Assembly (NCBI GenBank): GCA_016929415.1
Contig: JAFGIW010000165.1
Location: forward strand, 1-48,580
DNA length: 48,580 nucleotides
Direction of reading: 5' to 3'
From: Chitinispirillaceae bacterium
Lineage (GTDB): Bacteria; Fibrobacterota; Chitinivibrionia; Chitinivibrionales; Chitinispirillaceae
Below, piece by piece: positions 43,301 through 48,580 of the stretch. The notes under the pieces were generated by a model that did not search any database, was not told where the DNA came from, and saw only the letters and a list, made by a program, of their open reading frames with translations. The translations under genes and the position numbers were made by a program. Position 1 is the stretch's first letter. Every line of letters starts with the position of its first letter.

Positions 43301-44532
43301 ATATGAGGGTGAGGATGGCGATTTTTAATGAACGAAATCTGTTTTTCGAGTTCGCCGATGGCATTTTTTACATCGGCAAACGGGATATTCCAGATTTCGG
43401 CAAGTGCTTTGGCGTTATATTGTGACAGCATTGAGAGGGAGAATACACGTTCACGAATCACGTTGTCGGCGCATTGCGTGAAGAAACGGTTGAGAATGGT
43501 GCCGCTGAGCGTTTCGGCGGCATGGACATCGTTGACCACATCTTCGAGCAAATCGTTCACCGCAATTCCCTTCGATGCGTAAAAAAGGACATCGTGTACC
43601 AGAAACGGAATGCCTGCGGTAGCCCGTTCGATACGTGCGAGATCACCTTCAATAAGATTGATGTGCTGCTTCGAAGCAATGAGCGAAATGGTATGTCGGG
43701 TGAGGGGGATATCGGAAAAGTTGACGCTGAAAAGGCTGTCTTCAGAAAAATCGTTTCGAAAATTACGCAATATGCCGTGGCTGCCTCCGAAAAAAGTGAT
43801 TAACTTCGTCCTTCGGTCTGCAATTTTGCCGAGCATTTCGTTTCTGAACCATTGTTCGAGTTCGGGGGCGATATGATCGTAACTGTCGATCGACAGAATA
43901 AGCGGGACCTCTTCAGCGGAGCTGAGAATCCCGTTAATCAAAACTTCCGTGAGTTTTTTCTCTCCATTCTCGTGCAGGTCGATATCCTGCTGGGGAAGCA
44001 TTGTCCGAAGCACCGAGGGAAAAAGTTCGGCATCCTCGGTTTCAGCGGATTCTTTCGAAGGATTGCTCAACGACTGGTTCAGCTGATAACTTTTAAAAAT
44101 TTCCTGAACCCGGGAGCTGTTTTTTTTATAGCTTTCACTTAATTTACGATACGAAGAAAAATGCGTCGCCAGGTCCTTTTTTGATTCACTGAATAGATCG
44201 GCGATGGTGTCCATCAGTTCAACGGGTGAGACGGGAAGGTTGCCTTTAATAAAAGCCCATTCCTCCCAATCAAGCGAAATGGTATGAATGGGGCGTTTGA
44301 ATTCAAGGGCAATCTCTTCGGCAAGTGCGAGGCAATAATCGATCGCCGTAGTTTTTCCAAGACATTCTTCACCATAAAAGAGAAAAATCCATGGCGGGGG
44401 AACAGGTGCTTCCCGCTGCTTCCGGAAGGGAAGAAACGAGCGTGTATCTCTTCCATCATCAATCGACCGGATAAAAAAATCTCTGAAAGAACGTTTCAGC
44501 GCTGTACGACCCGCCACAATCTCTTTGCTCAT
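40312..44532 (-). CDS. Giant STAND-like NTPase with about 23 TPRs
   Basis: This 1406-residue protein starts at the ATG at 44532, preceded by AAAGGAC. The N-terminal region has P-loop FLFYGEECLGKTTAIDYC (about 51-68), then a Walker B-like PLILSIDSYDHIAPE (about 210) and a sensor-like LITFFGGSHG. Together these suggest a STAND/AAA-type NTPase. From about residue 570 to 1370 there are about 23 TPRs. Most are exactly 34 residues without gaps, with a recurring AWFNLGxAYH pattern. No output enzyme domain is visible. It may be a large scaffold or sensor. The gene is single, with no obvious partner. Confidence 0.8.
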   Translation of the reverse strand: MSKEIVAGRTALKRSFRDFFIRSIDDGRDTRSFLPFRKQREAPVPPPWIFLFYGEECLGKTTAIDYCLALAEEIALEFKRPIHTISLDWEEWAFIKGNLPVSPVELMDTIADLFSESKKDLATHFSSYRKLSESYKKNSSRVQEIFKSYQLNQSLSNPSKESAETEDAELFPSVLRTMLPQQDIDLHENGEKKLTEVLINGILSSAEEVPLILSIDSYDHIAPELEQWFRNEMLGKIADRRTKLITFFGGSHGILRNFRNDFSEDSLFSVNFSDIPLTRHTISLIASKQHINLIEGDLARIERATAGIPFLVHDVLFYASKGIAVNDLLEDVVNDVHAAETLSGTILNRFFTQCADNVIRERVFSLSMLSQYNAKALAEIWNIPFADVKNAIGELEKQISFIKNRHPHPHIRMLLRASLIQEAAHGSQSTLKPFFINFSSNNLRIFKELLTQLQTAVQSAEKRCHDPRYLTAIEQLVCGLMWSSPTDALIALPGYYIELIHFNAAAAQKLLAKVAEFRSLFSPINEKIFKQLIRCIHLTDTSTVFNRTAVEPIEDDLIAYFESVSESMNDFQRALLYHIKGTVELRKGNLGESMEQLDRSFSLLGNSAPEKTILYEDYVMLGYSFNLAGEHRNSIDTFSNAVLIHADGFIPWFTMGISRMGLEEYEGAINALNEAVKIDPLHTDAWFNLGLSYVKEEQHNMAVSAFLKATETAPERPEIWFELGSAYRVLAQHTDAVKAFRKVVLAQDDNVDAWVLLGHSCSALGMANEAIAAYQKAIDIKPKSLEPLKALGLEFFKLSRFEESVAVFTKATRISKKDPELWCLIAEAHLGAGQNEKAVDAGNKALAIEKNSARAWSVIGNAQMVRNNLDEAIDAFKKAVEAEPDNADIWQKLGTIYNSKKEHDLAIAAFKKAVAFNPELKEVWYTIGMAYETQKQYAEAIVAYEKGAQVDPKNADCWFHKGNMHKILEQFEDAFESYSHVITLNPTLLQGWFDCGSMALQTGNYKEAVTSFAKVVELDVANTEGWFQLGCAYQMIGDHQEAIRSFTEAASHEGQRTDIWVKLGASCQVLGIYEEAVSAYEKCVEIDPDNPDFPTKLGMCYYALSTFDKAHDAYKKAVELDPENLETLYRLALTCHAQENYTEAIEHYGIITSKNADHADAWFNLALAYHAIEDYTKAIDSYLIYVKKWPENGQAWFNLGIAYHAAQDIDNAILTYKEATKVTPEDPEVWYHLGMALHAKEQYGDAIQAYRKVLQFMPDHINAWFNLGMAYYVWQNYVDAIESYSNVVKRDPSHYTAWGNLAIANYANDDYVKGFDAARHAYEIKPDEPWIMGNLVVGSLFIGNSLQAQEYADHLLAIDPTGETAAQVLVQIQTGLQKLPETEGGEALFRKLQGSGQETVNAQPQQ

Positions 44533-44686
44533 AATTTGTCCTTTATTCAAAAATTTTCAGATCAGTATTTAATAGGGAATACAGCTAAAGAAAATAATAT
44601 TATAAACTAATATAGCAATACCGCAGGCATAAGGCAAGTACGGTAGTGAACAGCTGTTCTGCAATGCGTTCAAGAGTAAGGATTAG

Positions 44687-45064
44687 TTATTCCAGGACCG
44701 ATTGTATCTCTCCGGGAATCCGTTTCACATGGCCGTCGGCATCCGTACAGGCAATACGTACCATCCCCTCCACAAGCAGTGGTCCTTTATGGCGATAGAT
44801 CGTTGTTGAAAAGGTGATCGAAGCGGAGGTGATTTCCGTTACGGTTGATTCGACATCGAGCAGGTCATTGTAACGGGCAGGAGCACGGTACTTCACCCTC
44901 GCCTCAACTACCATGAACATGGTGCCGCGCTTTAGCCAATGTACCAGGTCGACCCCGCGTTCGCGCATATATTCCGTTCTGCTTCGTTCCATATAACGAA
45001 GATAATTGGCATAATAAACGACGTTCCCGCAATCGGTGTCCTCATAATAAACACGCAGCTCCAT
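44687..45064 (-). CDS. ybgC: YbgC/4-hydroxybenzoyl-CoA thioesterase family protein
   Basis: This 125-residue hotdog-fold thioesterase has the family's active-site signature RVYYEDTDCGNVVYYANYLR, where the Asp acts on the acyl-CoA. MERSRTEYMRERG and VEARVKYRAPARYNDLL follow. In many bacteria ybgC stands in the tol-pal operon, but no tol or pal gene is visible here. It begins 1 base after the stop of the NtrC-type gene, so the two are co-transcribed. The substrate is probably acyl-CoA or acyl-ACP, not fixed by sequence. Confidence 0.9.
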   Translation of the reverse strand: MELRVYYEDTDCGNVVYYANYLRYMERSRTEYMRERGVDLVHWLKRGTMFMVVEARVKYRAPARYNDLLDVESTVTEITSASITFSTTIYRHKGPLLVEGMVRIACTDADGHVKRIPGEIQSVLE

Positions 45065-45065
45065 A

Positions 45066-46445
45066 TCAGACTGTTTCTATATGGAAATCTTTTATTTTAC
45101 GCCAGAGGGTCGAACGGGAAATACCGAGTTTTTTGGACGCTTCGGTGTAATTATAGCCGGTAGCTTTCAATGCACGGGCGATATACTCACGTTCGACTTC
45201 GGTCAATGGTCGGATTTCGTCAGTCGATTGAGCCCCTGCAGACGGTTCCGGCAGGAGCAAACGGTTCCTGATAATGAAATCAGGCAGATCGCGTTCACCC
45301 ATTTCTTCACCTTCTGCCAGCACCACTGCATGTTCAATGATGTTTTCAAGTTCGCGGATATTGCCGGGATAATGATAATTGGCAAGAAGAACCTCGGCAC
45401 TTTTTGAAATAGAGTTGACATTTTTGCCGAATAACTGATTATTACGATGGACAAAAAGGCGGACCAGATTCGGGATGGTCTCCCTTCTCTCGCGCAGGGG
45501 GGGCAAATGTATATAAAACACGTTCAACCGGAAGTAGAGATCTTCACGGAAGAGGCCCTGTTTGATCCGAGCGGTGAGGTCTTTATTGGTTGCGGCAATG
45601 ATGCGGACATCGACTGAACGGTTGACAGTTTCACCGACACGCCGGAATTCACGTCCCTGAAGGAAACGCAGGAGTTTCACCTGAGCCGAAGGGGAGAGTT
45701 CACCGACTTCATCGAGAAAAAGCGTGCCGAGGTGCGCCTCCTCGACAATGCCGGTTTTATCACGGTCGGCGCCGGTAAATGACCCCTTTTTATGGCCGAA
45801 GAGTTCACTCTCAAAGAGCGCTTCGGGTATCGCACCGCAATTCATGGGAACGAAACGGCCGGTGAAACGGTTTGACATACGGTGAATTATACGCGCGAAA
45901 AACTCTTTTCCCGTTCCGCTTTCGCCGCCGACCAGCACCGTCGAACTGGTGGGTGCAATTTTCACCGCATAACGGAGCGTTTTTTGCATGACGGGAGATC
46001 CGGCCATCAGATCCGACAAAAAGCGGTGTTCAAGTTCGATATGCTCGGTCCGCCGTTCGATGCGGAGTGAAAGTTTTTCAAGTACGGCGATCAGATCGCC
46101 GGGGTTAACCGGTTTTACCAGGTAAAAGGCAGCACCGCTGCGCAAAGCGTGGGTTGCGTCTTCCAGCTCGTTGATGGTGGTCAGAATAACGACTTCCGCA
46201 TTATGGCGCGTCCGGATGTAGCTGACAATGTCCAATTCAATAGGCGGCATTCGCTCGATATCGAGAAAAACGATGGGTATCGTCTCCTTGTCGAGCATCG
46301 CAAGCGCGTCGCCCTGCGAATTTACTTCGAGAACCGTATATCCCTGCTGCTGCAACTGCTCTTTTATGGAAGATTTGAAAGAAATATCGGTGGATATGAG
46401 AAGAATTGATTTATTTTTAGATTCGCTGGCGGAAGAAATTGACAT
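45066..46445 (-). CDS. Sigma-54-dependent NtrC-family regulator with degenerate receiver
   Basis: The protein has 459 residues in three domains. Residues 1-125 form a receiver in which the acidic pair of the Mg site is replaced (ILLISTDIS instead of an ILVVDDE pattern), while the phosphoacceptor Asp (VFLDIERMPP), Thr and Lys (YLVKPVNPG) remain. The AAA+ domain has Walker A GGESGTGKEFFARIIH, the sigma-54 contact loop as GSFTGA rather than GAFTGA, and Walker B GTLFLDEVGEL. The C-terminal Fis-type helix-turn-helix (NYTEASKKLGISRSTLWRKI) binds DNA. No cognate histidine kinase is adjacent. A palindrome in the divergent gap may be its operator. Confidence 0.93.
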   Translation of the reverse strand: MSISSASESKNKSILLISTDISFKSSIKEQLQQQGYTVLEVNSQGDALAMLDKETIPIVFLDIERMPPIELDIVSYIRTRHNAEVVILTTINELEDATHALRSGAAFYLVKPVNPGDLIAVLEKLSLRIERRTEHIELEHRFLSDLMAGSPVMQKTLRYAVKIAPTSSTVLVGGESGTGKEFFARIIHRMSNRFTGRFVPMNCGAIPEALFESELFGHKKGSFTGADRDKTGIVEEAHLGTLFLDEVGELSPSAQVKLLRFLQGREFRRVGETVNRSVDVRIIAATNKDLTARIKQGLFREDLYFRLNVFYIHLPPLRERRETIPNLVRLFVHRNNQLFGKNVNSISKSAEVLLANYHYPGNIRELENIIEHAVVLAEGEEMGERDLPDFIIRNRLLLPEPSAGAQSTDEIRPLTEVEREYIARALKATGYNYTEASKKLGISRSTLWRKIKDFHIETV

Positions 46446-46510
46446 AGGGACTTTTACAATGAAAACTGAAAAATGTATAATTGTATCGGCATTTAAAAAA
46501 ATACGTTTTC

Positions 46511-46525
46511 GTGACCGCGGGTCAC
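46511..46525. promoter_or_regulatory. Perfect palindrome, candidate operator
   Basis: GTGACC-GCG-GGTCAC is a perfect 6-base inverted repeat with 3-base centre, in the 198-base gap between the NtrC-type regulator and the divergent AsmA-like gene. The position suits autoregulation or control of the AsmA-like gene. I found no convincing -24/-12 promoter beside it. Confidence 0.45.
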
Positions 46526-46643
46526 AACAAAGACAGGAATTGGAAGCCGGAAGTGTGCAATCCCGATGCCAAAGTTCCTTCCTTTACCCGAAAATTGAAT
46601 AATTCACGACCAGGCACTCTGATCGACATTATGATTTAACAGT

Positions 46644-47972
46644 ATGAATTCAATTCAAACCTTGCCACATTTCAGTATTCGTGTAACCCTGATGGAGGCG
46701 TGGACCTCCCTGCTTCTCCTTTTCGTACTTCTCTGCATCCTGGCCGGATTTTTTCCGATCAGCCATCCATGGCTGACCAAAAAGGTAACGAGTCTGATGC
46801 ATAGTGCCGGAGCCGACAGTTGTTCGATCGGTTCGGTTAAAGTGGTGGCGTGGAGATCAATCACTCTTCAGCGGGTGTTCATTGAGGAACGTATCGATTC
46901 CGATCGTGAATACCGTTTCAGCTTCATCGAAGCGAAGATAGCGGCAAATTTGTTTCAACTCCTGTGGAATCGTAAAAAAATTCGATCGTCCATTCTCTCC
47001 GGGGAACCTGATCTCTTCACTTCACTGTATGTCAGACCGGCATCTGCATCTGAACGATTATTTTTTGCGAAGAACTCTGTTTCAGGGATTAAAGGAGGCC
47101 GCATTACCGATCTATCGTTTTCGGTGAAACTGAAAAACAGAGAGATTCTGCGGGGCAACAATGGAGATATGGATTTCGGGAACAGCGATGAGAACTCTTC
47201 CGACGGCGAAATCAAAATCGCCTTTCCGTTTCTGCAAATCTCCGGGGATGGCATTGAGAATATGAAATGCGCCGTTTCATTCACTTCACAGGGCGAAGTA
47301 TTCCTCCAAAACTGTACCGCGAAGTATTATGACGGCAAAATCAAGGCACGGGGTACCATCAATCTCCGGGAAGACCGCATCGATTCATATTTACTGACGA
47401 TTGAAAAGATGGATTTTGCCTACTGGTATGCAGTGCATGTCGGCATCGGAGAAATTTCAGGGAGAACGAATATCAATCTCGAAGGCGGCAATGTCCCGCT
47501 CAGCAGGCCGGTCCAACAGGCGGAACTGCGGATGGTGGTTTCCCCGTGCGTGATCAACGACCTCCCGGTGCAGCAGTCCCTCGCGACATCGCTTTTCATC
47601 CCTTCGCTCTCCGCCATAGAGTTCTCAAAAGTAACGGCGCGTGCGGTCATCGACACAGGAGACACGATTAAAACAGCTTTTTCAGGCGATGGCGATCAAA
47701 TAAATTTCAGCACAACCGGATGGGTCCGCCGCGACGGCCTGCTGCAGCAACAACTCGATGGAACATTTTCCCGCAAGATGATCAGCAGCCTTCCGCCGAT
47801 AGTCGGTAAAACACTCGAAAGAGCTGAAGACGGAGGACGCCGGTTCCGTTGCCGCCTGTTCGGATCATTCAATGATCCCCGTTTTGAACTCGACAAGGAG
47901 ACGCTGCGCAGAGCGGTCGGTACCATGTTCGATGAGTTCAGGCAGGACCTGCAGCAGTATTATCAGAAATAA
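46644..47972 (+). CDS. AsmA-like envelope protein
   Basis: This 442-residue protein has an N-terminal anchor (SLLLLFVLLCILAGFFPI, about 23-40) and a long beta-rich periplasmic part. The pattern AKYYDGKIKARGTINLREDRIDSYLL (about 232-257) is the module typical of AsmA/TamB-like C-terminal domains, and FGSFNDPRFELD (about 411-422) is a typical end. Such proteins span the periplasm and help move or control lipids to the outer membrane. The ribosome site is weak. It is divergent from the regulator and 16 bases upstream of a truncated RNA methyltransferase gene. Confidence 0.7.
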   Translation: MNSIQTLPHFSIRVTLMEAWTSLLLLFVLLCILAGFFPISHPWLTKKVTSLMHSAGADSCSIGSVKVVAWRSITLQRVFIEERIDSDREYRFSFIEAKIAANLFQLLWNRKKIRSSILSGEPDLFTSLYVRPASASERLFFAKNSVSGIKGGRITDLSFSVKLKNREILRGNNGDMDFGNSDENSSDGEIKIAFPFLQISGDGIENMKCAVSFTSQGEVFLQNCTAKYYDGKIKARGTINLREDRIDSYLLTIEKMDFAYWYAVHVGIGEISGRTNINLEGGNVPLSRPVQQAELRMVVSPCVINDLPVQQSLATSLFIPSLSAIEFSKVTARAVIDTGDTIKTAFSGDGDQINFSTTGWVRRDGLLQQQLDGTFSRKMISSLPPIVGKTLERAEDGGRRFRCRLFGSFNDPRFELDKETLRRAVGTMFDEFRQDLQQYYQK

Positions 47973-47988
47973 ACGTGCGGAAAAGCGC

Positions 47989-48264
47989 ATGCAGCAACCA
48001 CACCTTACGCAGCACGGACTCGAACGGCGCATCAAACGCCGTCTGACCGGTACGCCCGGAAACTTTGCCGCTATCACGACCCCTGGTCTGGAGGAGTATG
48101 CCGCACGGGAGATTTCCCTGCTCGAAGGTGCGCAAATGGGGCCAATCGAAAAGGGGATTATCGAATTTTCAGGTCCGTTCGATCTTGTCTATCAGGCGAA
48201 CCTTCTCTGCGGGAGCGTCAACCGCGTGCTTTCTGCAATGGAGGGATCAAGGTCAGGCTGGTGA
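47989..48264 (+). pseudogene. Truncated THUMP/RlmL-type 23S rRNA methyltransferase
   Basis: The frame from ATG 47989 encodes 91 residues with FAAITTPGLEEYAAREI, GPIEKGIIEFSGPFDLVYQA and LLCGSVNRVLSAM. This is the N-terminal THUMP-like region of RlmL-type enzymes. It ends at 48264 after MEGSRSGW. No THUMP remainder, catalytic NPPYGER motif or SAM-binding domain follows in any frame to the window end. Intact proteins are about 370-700 residues. The break occurs where the sequence turns into a G-rich non-coding run. Disruption by deletion or insertion is the simplest reading. Confidence 0.65.
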
Positions 48265-48580
48265 CGGGAAGGGTGGGGGAGGGGAGGATGAAGGAGAATC
48301 GGAATCGCAATCGGGAATGATTGAAAGATCGGGAACCGGGAGCCGCGGTTTCAATCCGACGATGTAAACAGTGAAGGGGGAACATACCGATGTACGGAAT
48401 TCTCCGCCGCTTTTCCCCTGTCATCACCAGGACCGCACTTTTTGCTTTTTAGCCCCTACGACACCTATTTTCATCTGGAAATGTGTGGTTGAATCGGCTG
48501 AAAGTGTGGGATTAATGGTGAAAAGCAGCCAAGGCACGTCCCGGGCACCTGCCGGCATAATAATGGAGGAATGCTTCAGA
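48265..48580. other. G-rich non-coding stretch at the window end
   Basis: 48265-48370 is purine-rich and repetitive, with short GGGAA, GGAGG and AATCGGAATCG-like units. It shares an 11-base word (GAGGATGAAGG) with the gap at 627-650 before the second gene. From 48424 to 48579 the minus strand has an open frame of 51 residues (starting LKHSSIIMPAG) that runs off the edge. It could be the C-terminal end of a gene to the right, but no family was recognised. Confidence 0.4.

Noticed and set aside
46550..46580. Possible -24/-12 sigma-54 promoter in the regulator/AsmA gap
   Set aside because: GG and GC pairs occur (TTGGAAG, GTGTGCAA) but with the wrong spacing, so no match to the TGGCAC-N5-TTGCA pattern.
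1..48580. tRNA genes, rRNA, CRISPR arrays and insertion sequences
   Set aside because: I saw no tRNA-like TTCGA-loop arrangement, no regular spaced repeats and no transposase frame, though tRNAs were judged by eye only.

Overview
The window is 48.6 kb of a single bacterial chromosome of moderate GC, tightly packed, with many overlapping start and stop codons. The gene set is that of a diderm: a secretin-based pilus or secretion apparatus, several lipoproteins and an AsmA-like protein. Three things point towards the FCB group, perhaps Fibrobacterota: a spd/mitochondrial-type EF-G1, an Aquifex-type aconitase, and a decayed C-terminal domain of the type IX secretion kind. This placement is inference and was not tested against any database.

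Layout. 1-3837 (+): the end of a GT2 glycosyltransferase and two GT-C-like membrane proteins, followed by a flavin-reductase-like protein (3940-4446). 4467-14061 (-): a type IV pilus/type II secretion operon. In transcription order it holds an unknown exported protein, the GspE/PilB ATPase, the secretin, a PilM-PilN (GspL-like) protein, PilO/GspM, PilP/GspC, a GspK/PilX-like protein and two minor pseudopilins. No platform protein, major pilin or prepilin peptidase is present here. 14417-17229 (-): a RecA/KaiC-like ATPase and EF-G1. 17751-20097 (+): FapA (DUF342) and a double-STAS protein. 20275-22997 (-): an exported protein, a Nudix hydrolase and a fused SpmA-SpmB protein. 23257-24670: a small lipoprotein followed by a decayed stretch with two gene relics and palindromic repeats. 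24718-25935 (-): a DUF763 protein ending in a sliding-clamp-binding motif.

26025-32643 (+) is a cobamide uptake, remodelling and salvage operon behind a cobalamin riboswitch: btuF, btuD, btuC, a CbiR-like TIM barrel, cobU, cobT, cobS and cobO. Together these would import corrinoids, remove an unsuitable lower ligand, and rebuild and adenosylate a cobamide. 32748-33641 (-) is an HDOD protein.

33839-38152 (-) is the most unusual cluster. It has two tandem UbiA-type prenyltransferases, an exported TPR-like protein, a 58-residue 2[4Fe-4S] ferredoxin and a geranylgeranyl-reductase-family flavoprotein. This looks like a pathway that makes and then saturates an isoprenoid lipid or quinone.

38373-40307 (+) is aconitase. 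40312-44532 (-) is a 1406-residue NTPase with about 23 TPRs. 44687-46445 (-) holds a YbgC-type thioesterase and an NtrC-type regulator whose receiver domain is degenerate. 46644-47972 (+) is an AsmA-like protein. 47989-48264 is the N-terminal stub of an RlmL-type RNA methyltransferase that breaks off into G-rich non-coding sequence. No tRNA, rRNA, CRISPR array or intact transposase was recognised.
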